Source: Brevibacterium sp. ZH18 (GTDB lineage Bacteria; Actinomycetota; Actinomycetes; Actinomycetales; Brevibacteriaceae). From it: DNA of 64,000 bases. The DNA lies in contig NZ_JALDSX010000006.1 in NCBI RefSeq assembly GCF_022748595.1, positions 61,867 through 125,866 on the forward strand, read 5' to 3'. This document shows positions 8,869-17,256 of this stretch, piece by piece (position 1 is the first letter of the stretch; every line of letters starts with the position of its first letter). A program made the translations under genes and the position numbers. A model generated the notes under the pieces. That model was not told the DNA's origin and ran no database searches. It worked only from the letters and a program-made list of their open reading frames with translations.

Positions 8869-9984
8869 ATGCCTGACACCGATCACCGGCCACTCGTCGC
8901 AGTCCTCTTCGGCGGACGCTCCAGCGAACACTCCGTCAGCTGCGTCACCGCAGCCGGGGTGATCAATGCCATCGATGACGATGCGTACCGGGTTCTGCCG
9001 ATCGGCATCACGAAGACCGGCGTGTGGCGCATCGTCGACGACTGGTCGAGCATGCACTTCGATCCGGAGCACATGCCCGAAGTCGTCGACGATGGAACTG
9101 AAGTCATCCCACCGATTTCGGCTCAGGGTTCGCCCCTGCTTCACCGCGACGCCGAGGGACGCTATTCGGAACTCGGGTCCGTCGATGTCTTCTTCCCGCT
9201 GCTGCACGGTCGGTATGGTGAGGACGGCACGCTGCAGGGTCTGTTCGAACTCAGCGATACGGCGTTCGTGGGTTCCGGGGTCTTCGCCTCGGCGGCGAGC
9301 ATGGACAAGCACTACACGAAGTCGCTCATGGCTCACGCGGGAATCCCGACGTGTCCGTGGGAGCTCGTGACCGAATCCATGTGGGAGACGGACCGGGCCG
9401 ATGCCGAAGCGCGCATCGCGGGTCTCGGTCTGCCCGTCTTCGTCAAACCGGCGAGGGCCGGATCGTCCATGGGCGTGAGCAGGGTCGAATCCGCTGACGG
9501 ACTGGATGCCGCGTTGCGCGGGGCCTTCGAGCACGACACGAAGGTCATCGTCGAGCCGCAGGTCGTCGGCCGTGAGATCGAGTGCGCCGTACTCGGGTCC
9601 GTCCACGACAGCGAAGTCCGCACCTCGTTCCCGGGCGAGATCGAGGTCTCCGGCGGGCATGCGTTCTACGACTTCGAAGCCAAGTACCTCGACCTCGCCG
9701 ACGCTGAGTTGACCTGTCCTGCCAGTGTCGGCGACGAGACGACGGCACGCATCCAGGAACTCTCCGCCAAGGTCTTCCGTCTCTTCGACTGCACCGGGCT
9801 CTCCCGCGTCGACACGTTCGTCACGGAGTCCGGCGAGGTTCTCATCAACGAGATCAACACCCTGCCAGGGTTCACCCCCACCTCGGCGTATCCGTTCATG
9901 TGGGCGAACTCGGGCATCGAATACCCGGCGCTCATCTCTGAACTCATCACGATCGCACTGGTGGATCACGCCAGAACTCACTGA
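8869..9984 (+). CDS. ddl: D-alanine--D-alanine ligase
   Basis: 371 residues, ATP-grasp fold. It makes the D-Ala-D-Ala dipeptide of peptidoglycan. The N-terminal domain opens LVAVLFGGRSSEHSVSCVTA. PLLHGRYGEDGTLQGLFE (about residue 105) binds substrate, and the ATP-grasp part contains VFVKPARAGSSMGVS near residue 190 and EINTLPGFTPTSAYP near residue 325, the Mg-binding end. The ATG at 8869 lies behind AAGGATATCT, a modest ribosome site; the longer open frame upstream overlaps the PEBP gene and was rejected. Confidence 0.96.
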   Translation: MPDTDHRPLVAVLFGGRSSEHSVSCVTAAGVINAIDDDAYRVLPIGITKTGVWRIVDDWSSMHFDPEHMPEVVDDGTEVIPPISAQGSPLLHRDAEGRYSELGSVDVFFPLLHGRYGEDGTLQGLFELSDTAFVGSGVFASAASMDKHYTKSLMAHAGIPTCPWELVTESMWETDRADAEARIAGLGLPVFVKPARAGSSMGVSRVESADGLDAALRGAFEHDTKVIVEPQVVGREIECAVLGSVHDSEVRTSFPGEIEVSGGHAFYDFEAKYLDLADAELTCPASVGDETTARIQELSAKVFRLFDCTGLSRVDTFVTESGEVLINEINTLPGFTPTSAYPFMWANSGIEYPALISELITIALVDHARTH

Positions 9985-10000
9985 GAAGCACGTTCCGCCC

Positions 10001-10072
10001 GTCGAGCGGACCAGTTGTCATCGAGTGGACCATGTGTAACTGGTCCGCTCGACGGTAAGTGGTCCGCTCGAC
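10001..10072. terminator. Inverted repeat between convergent ddl and the DUF3515-like gene
   Basis: GTCGAGCGGACCAGTT (10001-10016) is the exact reverse complement of 10038-10053, and its last 13 bases recur at 10060-10072. There is no strong T-run. Lying between two convergent genes, it probably ends transcription from both sides or is a structured 3' end. Confidence 0.55.
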
Positions 10073-10095
10073 GACGTTTGGGCTTGAGGGTAGCT

Positions 10096-10602
10096 TCAGC
10101 CGCTGATGTCGTCAGCTCCGACGCACTTGGCCTCCGGTTTGATGGCGCTGAGCGCGGGAGAGATGGCGGCGAGCACGTCGTTGCCCGACTCCGCCTTGCG
10201 GTCGACGAGTACTTCGACAGCGGGTGTGCGACCGTAGCTCGTGAAGGCCCATGTGTCGTCCTCGTCCGAGGCTTTCGAGATCCAGTCGACTCCGCTGACA
10301 CTCACACACTGGTCGGTCGTGGGCCCGGGAGGAGTGACTCCGCAGCGCACGACGGCGATGCTGGGATCGCCCCAGGCCTTGGTGCCCTGAGATGAGGTCT
10401 TGCGGGCCTTCTGACCCGAAACTTCGTCGGGCAGACGAAGCATGATGTTAGCACATTTGGGGTTCTGAGCATCCTTGGCCGGGTCGACGATCACGGTCCG
10501 AGCGCAGCCGGACAGGCTCACTCCTGCAAGCACTGTGACAACTGCTGCGGCGGCGAGCGTGCGCCGGATCCGAGGCGACGGGCGGTGGAGGCGAGATCTC
10601 AT
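10096..10602 (-). CDS. DUF3515-like lipoprotein
   Basis: 168 residues from the ATG at 10602. A longer frame to 10665 would overlap thiL, so the inner start is preferred. A basic N-terminus and hydrophobic segment end in a lipobox (GVSLSGC, lipid-modified Cys33), so this is an exported lipoprotein. The body contains CANIMLRLPDEVSGQKAR and GDPSIAVVRCGVTPPGPTT, resembling the DUF3515 family, which is commonly encoded next to thiL or ddl in actinobacteria. Function is unknown. It is divergent from thiL with only about 32 bp between starts. Confidence 0.78.
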   Translation of the reverse strand: MRSRLHRPSPRIRRTLAAAAVVTVLAGVSLSGCARTVIVDPAKDAQNPKCANIMLRLPDEVSGQKARKTSSQGTKAWGDPSIAVVRCGVTPPGPTTDQCVSVSGVDWISKASDEDDTWAFTSYGRTPAVEVLVDRKAESGNDVLAAISPALSAIKPEAKCVGADDISG

Positions 10603-10634
10603 ACAACTACCGTATCTCCCGATAACCTTGAGGC

Positions 10635-11732
10635 ATGACCCGACTGTCCGAACTTGGCGAATCACACGTGCTCCAACGCATCCTCACTCACAATCGCAGC
10701 GGATCGCAGGTGATCATCGGACCCGGCGACGACGCAGCAGTGACCGCGGTGGAGGGTAATCTCGTGTCGACTGCCGACATGCTCGTGGAGAACGAGGACT
10801 TCACCCGCGACTGGCTCGACTGGGGTCGCCTGGGCATCAAGGCCGCGGCACAGAATCTCTCCGACGTGTGCGTGATGGGAGCGAAGCCGCATGGGTTGCT
10901 CGTGTCCTTGGCAGTGCCGGACTCCACGGAGATCGACGACCTGGAAGCTCTCTTCGCAGGTATCGTCGCCGAGGCGGCACGTGCGGGTCAGGCGCTGAGC
11001 TGCGAGGTTCCGATCATCGGTGGCGACCTCTCATCCTCGGGGCTCATCGTCGTCGCGATCACGGCTTTGGGCACCGTCGGGGGTTCTGGGGTCACGTCTG
11101 CAGGGAGCGGTGCCGCGATCACCCGCTCGGGTGCGCAGCCGGGCGACTCGATCTACCTGGCCGGGACCATCGGCCGAGCCGCAGCTGGACTCGATCTGCT
11201 CTTCTCCGGTGCGCAGGCCACGCTGCCCGTGGAACTTTCCGCACTCATCGACACCCAGCTGGCCCCGCAGCCGGACTACGGGGCAGTCCTGAACATGAGA
11301 GGGGTGTCGGCGATGATCGATGTCTCTGATGGGCTGAGCACGGACCTCGACAGAGTCGCCTCGGCGTCGGGGGTCCACGCCCGCATCGAACGGGACTGCC
11401 TGGACGAGCTCATCGAACCCCTGCTGCCCGCCGCTCGGTACCTGCTGGAACATCGTCGCGGACTGGCCGGACAGAGCGAGCAGGCCGGACAGGCCGGACA
11501 GGCCGGACAGAGCGCGGGGACCGAGTCCGACAACTCTGCGAAGGCGGTCGAAGCTCTGGCACTGACATGGGTGCTGAACGGGGGAGAGGACCACGGCTTC
11601 GTCGCGTCGTCGGCTCAGTTCGACACCCCTCCGGTAGGCTGGCGGAGAATCGGAGAGATGAGAGCTGGCAACGGGGTCAGTCTCGACGGCGCACCGGTGC
11701 CGACGAGCGGCTTCAGCCATTTCGGGAAGTGA
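10635..11732 (+). CDS. thiL: Thiamine-monophosphate kinase
   Basis: 365 residues. ThiL phosphorylates thiamine phosphate to thiamine pyrophosphate. The N-terminal GPGDDAAV motif (near residue 35), STADMLVENEDFTRD, and VMGAKPHGLLVSLAVP are AIR-synthase-type ThiL features, as is IDVSDGLSTDLDR near residue 230. It is about 35 residues longer than typical; the excess includes a glutamine-alanine-glycine repeat (around residues 277-296) encoded by a 9-bp tandem repeat. The next gene starts 1 bp after its stop. Confidence 0.93.
   Translation: MTRLSELGESHVLQRILTHNRSGSQVIIGPGDDAAVTAVEGNLVSTADMLVENEDFTRDWLDWGRLGIKAAAQNLSDVCVMGAKPHGLLVSLAVPDSTEIDDLEALFAGIVAEAARAGQALSCEVPIIGGDLSSSGLIVVAITALGTVGGSGVTSAGSGAAITRSGAQPGDSIYLAGTIGRAAAGLDLLFSGAQATLPVELSALIDTQLAPQPDYGAVLNMRGVSAMIDVSDGLSTDLDRVASASGVHARIERDCLDELIEPLLPAARYLLEHRRGLAGQSEQAGQAGQAGQSAGTESDNSAKAVEALALTWVLNGGEDHGFVASSAQFDTPPVGWRRIGEMRAGNGVSLDGAPVPTSGFSHFGK
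11481..11507. repeat. 9-bp in-frame tandem repeat inside thiL
   Basis: CAGGCCGGA occurs three times in tandem, with degenerate copies on both sides, encoding Gln-Ala-Gly units in an insertion within ThiL. Copy-number change would keep the frame. Confidence 0.9.
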
Positions 11733-11733
11733 C

Positions 11734-13317
11734 ATGAGTACCGCCAATCACGCCATTGGACTCAATGGACGCCTGGCCGCCAGATGGGCCCGCCGGGCGG
11801 TCGATCGACTGCGCAGAGAACGCGAGGAGATCGACGAGCTCAACGTCTTTCCCGTCCCTGACGGCGACACCGGCACGAACATGTACCACACGCTGCGCAG
11901 CGCCTATCTGGCCGTCGAGGACCTCACCGGTCCCGTGACTCTGCCCCAGGTCGTGGCCGCCCTCGCCGACGGCGCTGGACGCGGTGCCCGAGGCAACTCC
12001 GGACTCATCCTCGCCGTCGCCCTCCAGGGCGTCGCCGATGCCCTCGACGGGGTCACCGTGGCGACGCCAGAGGCCATGGCTGCCGCGCTCGAACTCGCCT
12101 CCGCCCGGGCCCGCCAAGCGGTTGCCCGGCCCGTCGACGGCACGATGCTCACGGTCCTCGACGCGATGGCCACCGAGGCCCGGGAACAGGTCGAGGACGG
12201 TGCCGACCTCATCGATCTCATCACCGCAGTGCGGATGCGCTCGCGCTCGGCCCTGCGGGAGACGACCGGCCAGCTCCACGTGCTGCACGAGGCCCAGGTC
12301 GTCGACGCAGGATCGACCGGGATCGTCGAACTCTTCGACCTCCTCTACGCGACCGTGACCGGCAGGACCCCGCAGGATTCGATGCTCGGTGAAGTCTCCC
12401 GAGCCCCGAAGATCACGCATCAGGCCCGCGCCGAGGAACTTGAGATCGTCGCGCTCCTCGCCTCCGCCCCGGACTCCACCCTCGCCGAGGCGCTCGACGG
12501 CGTGGGCGGCATATCGATCGTCATCAACGGGGCCAAGGTCCACGTCCACGTGCCTGACGAAACGGTGGCAACGACCGTTCTCGACCGCCTCGGCGAATAT
12601 GGCATCGTCCGCCTCGACATGGAGGACCTACGCCTGCACGAGGAAGAGGGGGAGACCCGTCTTGTCGCTCTCGTTCAGGGCACTGGACTGCTCATGCACT
12701 GCGCCCTCAACGGCGCCAGCGCCCTGAGTCCGGATCACGATGAGGTGCTTCGGGTCCTCGACGATCTCATCGCCGATGAGGAACGCGAGGTCATCGTCGT
12801 GCCCAGCTCGTCGACGGTGCTCAAATCGCTGCCGACGCGCGGCGGTGCGCAGGTGGTGCGTTCGCGCAACGTCGCAACTCTGCTCTCGGCCCTGGCAGTC
12901 TACGATCCCTTCGCCCCTGCTGACGAGATCTTCGCGGATATGACCGAGGCGGCGGCGGGCACCCGTGTGGGCACCATCGTGTCCGCCGAACAGCTCGAGC
13001 TCAACCCGCCCACGGGCGTGATGCCGATCATCGACGACGAGATGGTCGCTCGTGCACACCCGTCCCAGTTCTACCGCGTCTTCATCGAAGGCAAGGTGAA
13101 GACTCAGAGCACCGAGCTGACGACCCTGGTCGAGAAGCTCGCCGATCGCCTGCTGGGTGCGGGGGGAGAGCTCCTGACCGTCGTTCACGGTCCCGGCTGC
13201 GCTCCTGATGTGCTCTCGCACCTGCGGGACTGGATCCGCAAGTCCCACGCCCATGTGCGTTTCCAGGACATCGACTCGAGGGACCGGGCGACGCTGCTCA
13301 TCATGGGAGTCGAATGA
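11734..13317 (+). CDS. DAK2 domain protein (FakA/YloV-like)
   Basis: 527 residues. The N-terminal DAK2 (dihydroxyacetone-kinase L) domain carries NVFPVPDGDTGTNMYHTL near residue 35 and GRGARGNSGLILAVAL near residue 85, the Mg-ATP-binding motifs. The C-terminal half matches the FakA-type extension. FakA is the ATP-binding subunit of fatty acid kinase, which works with a FakB lipid-binding protein; no fakB is seen here. The gene is almost always upstream of recG in actinobacteria, as here, where its stop overlaps the recG start by 4 bp. Fatty-acid kinase activity is inference by family. Confidence 0.87.
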   Translation: MSTANHAIGLNGRLAARWARRAVDRLRREREEIDELNVFPVPDGDTGTNMYHTLRSAYLAVEDLTGPVTLPQVVAALADGAGRGARGNSGLILAVALQGVADALDGVTVATPEAMAAALELASARARQAVARPVDGTMLTVLDAMATEAREQVEDGADLIDLITAVRMRSRSALRETTGQLHVLHEAQVVDAGSTGIVELFDLLYATVTGRTPQDSMLGEVSRAPKITHQARAEELEIVALLASAPDSTLAEALDGVGGISIVINGAKVHVHVPDETVATTVLDRLGEYGIVRLDMEDLRLHEEEGETRLVALVQGTGLLMHCALNGASALSPDHDEVLRVLDDLIADEEREVIVVPSSSTVLKSLPTRGGAQVVRSRNVATLLSALAVYDPFAPADEIFADMTEAAAGTRVGTIVSAEQLELNPPTGVMPIIDDEMVARAHPSQFYRVFIEGKVKTQSTELTTLVEKLADRLLGAGGELLTVVHGPGCAPDVLSHLRDWIRKSHAHVRFQDIDSRDRATLLIMGVE

Positions 13318-15458
13318 GCGCGCGCCTCGACGACTACTTCACCGCCCGGGACCGAGGGGCCCTGAAGAAGCGGGGGATCACCTCGGTGGGCGATCTGTTC
13401 CGGTTCTTCCCCCGTCGCTTCCTCGTCCCCGGGGAGAAGACGCCCTTGGGTGGACTGCCGCTGGGTGAGACTGCGATCCTGCAGGCTGAGGTCATCTCGG
13501 TCGACACCCGGCGCATGCAGAGACGGCGCGGGACCATCACCGACGTCATCGTCCATGACGGGCAGCAGTCGATGAAGATCGCCTTCTTCAATCAGAAGTG
13601 GCTGGACAGTCAGCTGCTGCCCGGACTTACTGTCGTATTCGCGGGCAAGGTCGAGGAGTACCGAGGGCAGCTGACACTGAACTCACCAACGTGGCTCAAC
13701 CGCGACGAACACGATGTGAAATGGACCCCGGAGGATCTCAACTCCCCGTTCCCCGTCTACCCGCGGGTCAAAGGCATCGCGCAGGCACGGCTGTGGAAGG
13801 CCATCAAAATCCTCCTCGATGTGGCAGACCCTGAAGAGTTCGAAGATCCGCTGCCGAAGGTCATGCGCGAGAACCTCGACCTGCCCGATCTGCGCACCGC
13901 ATTCGACGACATGCACCGACCTCGTACGGCTGCCGCGACGGAGAAAGCCAAGCAGCGGTGGAAATGGGAAGAGGCGCTCGCCCTGCAGGCGGAGTTCGTC
14001 TCCCGCAAAGCCGACTACGCGAAGCTGGAGGCGACACCCCTGCTCAACGTCGGTGCGAAGGCTCTGCGCTTTGACGAGAACCTGCCGTTCACTCTGACGT
14101 CGTCCCAGGTCACTGCCGGTGAGGAGATCTCTTCTGACCTCGGCCAGAAGACCGCGATGCACCGCCTCCTCCACGGCGACGTGGGCTCCGGAAAGACCGT
14201 TGTCGCCCTACGGGCGATGCTCACTGCCGTCGACTCGAAGGCGCAGGCGGCGATGCTGGCGCCCACTGAAGTCCTCGCATCTCAGCACTTCGCATCGATC
14301 GAGCGGCTCCTCGGCGAACAGATGGCGCTGAGTCCGCTGCTTTCGGATGAGAGTCAGGTCCGGGTGGCGCTGCTGACCGGGTCGATGCCGGCCAGGGAAC
14401 GCAGACAGCTGGCCCTCGACCTGGCCACGGGTCAGATCGACATCGTCGTGGGCACCCATGCGCTGATGTCGGACTCGACGATGTTCGACAACCTCGGCCT
14501 CATCGTCGTCGACGAGCAGCACCGCTTCGGCGTTGAGCAGCGCGAGGCTCTGCGTGCGAAGGCCGGAACGAAGGTGCCGCACACCCTTGTCATGTCGGCT
14601 ACGCCGATCCCGCGCACAGTGGCGATGACCGTCTTCGCCGACCTGGATGTCTCGACGCTCGACGATATGCCGGCGGGCACGAAGGACATTACGACTCACG
14701 CCGTGTCCTTGGCCGACCACCCGCAGTGGTTGGCGCGTGTCCATGAGCTGCTGGCACAGACTGCCGGTCGCGGCGAGGGCGGCTTCGTCGTTGCTCCGCG
14801 TATCGAATCGAGTGATATCGAGGATGCGGAGACGGAGAAGGTCGAACACCATCTTGGGGTCATCGACCTCAAGGAGAGGATGGAGAACGCTTCCGAGCTG
14901 GCAGGACTGACGTTCGGTCTGCTGCACGGAAAGCTCTCGACGCTCGAGAAGGACCGGGCGATGCGGGAGTTCGTCTCCGGCGACATCGACGTGCTCGTGG
15001 CCACAACCGTCATCGAGGTCGGCGTCGATGTTCCGCGAGCAACCATGATGATCATCCACGACGCCGATCGCTTCGGCGTTGCCCAGCTGCATCAGCTGCG
15101 CGGGCGCATCGGCCGTGACGGCAGACAGGCAATCTGCTTCCTGCTCAGCGGGCGTCCGGAGGTCGATGAGAGCTTCGACCGGCTGCGTGCGGTCGCTGAG
15201 ACCCTCGACGGTTTCGTCCTCGCCGAATACGATCTCGACAATCGCGGCGAAGGCGACGTGCTCGGAGCCTCACAGTGGGGTGGATCGTCATTGCGCCATC
15301 TGTCTGTGCTTCGGGATGCCGCCATCGTCGAGGCCGCCAGGGCCTATGCGGAGAAGATCGTGTCCGTCGATCCGGAACTCAGCTCGATTCCGGCCCTTCG
15401 CGCCTTCATCAACCGTGTGCTGCCGGCGGAATCCGCGCACTTCATCGAGGCGAGCTGA
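13314..15458 (+). CDS. recG: ATP-dependent DNA helicase RecG
   Basis: 714 residues. RecG remodels stalled forks and branched DNA. The N-terminal wedge/OB domain (about residues 1-200) precedes the motor: Walker A GDVGSGKTVVALRAM (about 288-302), the characteristic DEQHRFGVEQRE (from residue 400, DEQH rather than DEAH), VMSATPIPRTVAMT, and GRIGRDGRQAICFLL near 600. Length is normal. The start overlaps the DAK2 gene (ATGA), so they are co-translated, and rsmD follows after 12 bp. Confidence 0.97.
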   Translation: MSARLDDYFTARDRGALKKRGITSVGDLFRFFPRRFLVPGEKTPLGGLPLGETAILQAEVISVDTRRMQRRRGTITDVIVHDGQQSMKIAFFNQKWLDSQLLPGLTVVFAGKVEEYRGQLTLNSPTWLNRDEHDVKWTPEDLNSPFPVYPRVKGIAQARLWKAIKILLDVADPEEFEDPLPKVMRENLDLPDLRTAFDDMHRPRTAAATEKAKQRWKWEEALALQAEFVSRKADYAKLEATPLLNVGAKALRFDENLPFTLTSSQVTAGEEISSDLGQKTAMHRLLHGDVGSGKTVVALRAMLTAVDSKAQAAMLAPTEVLASQHFASIERLLGEQMALSPLLSDESQVRVALLTGSMPARERRQLALDLATGQIDIVVGTHALMSDSTMFDNLGLIVVDEQHRFGVEQREALRAKAGTKVPHTLVMSATPIPRTVAMTVFADLDVSTLDDMPAGTKDITTHAVSLADHPQWLARVHELLAQTAGRGEGGFVVAPRIESSDIEDAETEKVEHHLGVIDLKERMENASELAGLTFGLLHGKLSTLEKDRAMREFVSGDIDVLVATTVIEVGVDVPRATMMIIHDADRFGVAQLHQLRGRIGRDGRQAICFLLSGRPEVDESFDRLRAVAETLDGFVLAEYDLDNRGEGDVLGASQWGGSSLRHLSVLRDAAIVEAARAYAEKIVSVDPELSSIPALRAFINRVLPAESAHFIEAS

Positions 15459-15470
15459 GGAAGACAGGCT

Positions 15471-16112
15471 ATGAGGATCATCGCAGGAGCACACAAGGGA
15501 TCGCGGCTCGTCACGCCGAGCGGAGCGAATACTCGACCAACCTCGGACAGGGTCAAGGAATCACTGTTCTCCATGCTCGAAGGGTATGGGGTCATCAAAG
15601 CGGCCAATGTGCTCGACCTCTTCGCCGGCTCCGGCGGACTCGGCTTCGAAGCGATGTCCAGAGGCGCCGCCGAGGTGGATTTCGTCGACTCCGCAGGCAC
15701 GTCGGCTCGTGCGATCGAGTCGAATGCGGAGAAGCTGGGCATTGACCATTCGACGAGGATCCACACGGCTGACGTCGTGGCGTACCTCGCCGGTCAGCGC
15801 GCCGGTGGAGTGCACGAGAGCTTCGACGAGGGCCGGATCTTCGATCTCGTCTTCATGGATCCGCCCTATCCGCTGGGGGAGGACGCTGTCACCCAGATCT
15901 TGGGGAAGCTCACCGGGTTCCTCGACCTCGAATCGATCGTCGTCGTCGAACGGTCGGCCCGGACTCCTGAGCCCACAATGCCTGCCGGTCTCGAAGTCTT
16001 CCGCTCGAAGACCTTCGGTGAGACGGCGGTCTACTTCATCCAGCTCGAAGGCGAGTCTGACGAGCCCGACAAGCTTGACGAGCCGGACAAGTCTGACACC
16101 GCCACGACGTGA
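15471..16112 (+). CDS. rsmD: 16S rRNA (guanine966-N2)-methyltransferase
   Basis: 213 residues. It begins MRIIAGAHKGSRLVTP and contains RPTSDRVKESLFSML, VLDLFAGSGGLGFEAMSRG (SAM-binding motif I near residue 46) and FMDPPYPLG near residue 130 (the DPPY catalytic motif). It methylates G966 of 16S rRNA. The last 20 residues are an acidic lysine/proline tail (DEPDKL, then DEPDKS) made by an 18-bp tandem repeat at 16059-16094 and not expected in the family. The stop overlaps the next gene. In most relatives coaD comes next; here other genes intervene. Confidence 0.95.
   Translation: MRIIAGAHKGSRLVTPSGANTRPTSDRVKESLFSMLEGYGVIKAANVLDLFAGSGGLGFEAMSRGAAEVDFVDSAGTSARAIESNAEKLGIDHSTRIHTADVVAYLAGQRAGGVHESFDEGRIFDLVFMDPPYPLGEDAVTQILGKLTGFLDLESIVVVERSARTPEPTMPAGLEVFRSKTFGETAVYFIQLEGESDEPDKLDEPDKSDTATT
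16059..16094. repeat. 18-bp tandem repeat at the 3' end of rsmD
   Basis: Two 18-bp units (GACGAGCCCGACAAG and a near copy) encode DEPDKL and DEPDKS just before the rsmD stop. They add a charged tail to RsmD. Confidence 0.85.
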
Positions 16113-16381
16113 CTCGGCAGAGACCTGCGAAGAAGCGCTGGTACCGCACACCGTGGCTGTTCGCGGTGTGCGGAGTGGGGCTCCTGCTGCTGTGGCTAGT
16201 CCTCCGCTGGCTGGTGAACTCGCAGTCAGGTGATGCCGGCAGCCATACCGCAGACCTGCCGCAGCGGTCCGACGTCTGGTGGGCCGGCCCAGAAGACATC
16301 ATCTTCTGGGTGGCCATGGTGCTCATCGCGATCGCTGTGATCGTTCGGGTCTGGCGACTCGTGCGCCGCATTCGACGCTGA
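16109..16381 (+). CDS. Small two-helix membrane protein of unknown function
   Basis: 90 residues from the GTG at 16109, which overlaps the rsmD stop (GTGA). A basic N-terminus (TRQRPAKKRWYR) is followed by a helix at about residues 16-35 (LFAVCGVGLLLLWLVLRWLV), a polar loop, and a second helix at about 64-82 (IIFWVAMVLIAIAVIVRVW), ending in an arginine-rich tail. Both hydrophobic stretches and the coupled start support a real gene. I do not recognise the family. Its stop codon lies in a 14-bp tandem repeat. Confidence 0.7.
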   Translation: MTRQRPAKKRWYRTPWLFAVCGVGLLLLWLVLRWLVNSQSGDAGSHTADLPQRSDVWWAGPEDIIFWVAMVLIAIAVIVRVWRLVRRIRR

Positions 16382-16432
16382 GGGCCAGATGCTGAGGGCC
16401 AGACGCTGAGGCTCAGACGCTGAGGCTCAGCC
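16377..16432. repeat. 14-bp tandem repeat across the stop codon of the small membrane gene
   Basis: Four 14-bp units (GCTGAGGGCCAGAT and variants) run from within the last codons through 16432. The TGA stop is part of the unit. Later copies contain the palindrome CTGAGGCTCAG, so the array may fold and act as a terminator between this gene and the convergent ehu operon. Confidence 0.9.
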
Positions 16433-16440
16433 CCCGAAGC

Positions 16441-17256
16441 TCAGAGCACGCTCGAGAGGAACGACTTCGTCCGCTCGTGCTGCGGGTTGTTGAAGATCTG
16501 GTCTGGCGGACCTTCCTCGAGCACCTGACCTCCGTCGAACATCATGACCCGGTGCGAGACATCGCGAGCGAACTGCATCTCGTGGGTGACCAGAAGCATG
16601 GTGATGTCGGTCGTCTCGGCAATGTCGCGCAGGACTCCGAGGACGTCCCCGACGAGTTCGGGGTCGAGCGCGGAGGTCACCTCGTCGAGGAGGAGGATTT
16701 CGGGACTCATCGCCAGCGCACGGGCGATCGCCACGCGCTGCTGCTGACCGCCGGAGAGCCTGGAGGGATGCTCATCGGCCTTCTCTGCAAGTCCGACCTT
16801 CTCCAGCAACGACTTCGCCTCAGCCACGGCATCGCTCTTGGACCTGCCGAGCACATGGATGGGCGCCTCGATGATGTTCTCGAGCACCGTCATGTTAGGG
16901 AACAGATTGAACTGCTGGAAGACCATGCCGATCCGGGTCGTCATGGCCCGGGTCGTCTTCGAGGGCAGTTCGACGCGCTTCCCGTTCTTCTCCGTATGCG
17001 TCAGCGGTTTGCCGTCGACGAAGATGTAGCCGCCGGTCAGCTCCTCCAAGGTCATGACCAGACGCAGGATCGTCGTCTTGCCGGAACCGCTGGGACCGAT
17101 GAGGGTCACGCGCTCGCCAGGGGCCACAGAGAAGTTGAGGTCCTTGAGGACTGTGGTCTTCCCGAAGGACTTCTCCACGTCCTTGAACTCGATCGCCGGT
17201 GTCGCCGAGGTCGACGGAGTCGAGGACGTCGCTGGGGTGTTCTCAGTAGGTGGCAA
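16441..17256 (-). CDS. ehuA: Ectoine-type amino acid ABC transporter, ATP-binding protein
   Basis: 271 residues if the TTG at 17256 is the start; it overlaps the permease stop by 14 bp. The open frame extends further up but there lies antiphase over the permease. No ATG is available before Walker A, so a rare start is needed. The ATPase has GPSGSGKTTILRLVM (Walker A), LSGGQQQRVAIARAL (signature), EILLLDEVTSALDPE (Walker B) and LLVTHEMQFARDVSHRV (switch His). Length and sequence match polar-amino-acid importers of the His/Glu/ectoine group. It is the last gene of a four-gene operon. Confidence 0.88.
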   Translation of the reverse strand: MPPTENTPATSSTPSTSATPAIEFKDVEKSFGKTTVLKDLNFSVAPGERVTLIGPSGSGKTTILRLVMTLEELTGGYIFVDGKPLTHTEKNGKRVELPSKTTRAMTTRIGMVFQQFNLFPNMTVLENIIEAPIHVLGRSKSDAVAEAKSLLEKVGLAEKADEHPSRLSGGQQQRVAIARALAMSPEILLLDEVTSALDPELVGDVLGVLRDIAETTDITMLLVTHEMQFARDVSHRVMMFDGGQVLEEGPPDQIFNNPQHERTKSFLSSVL

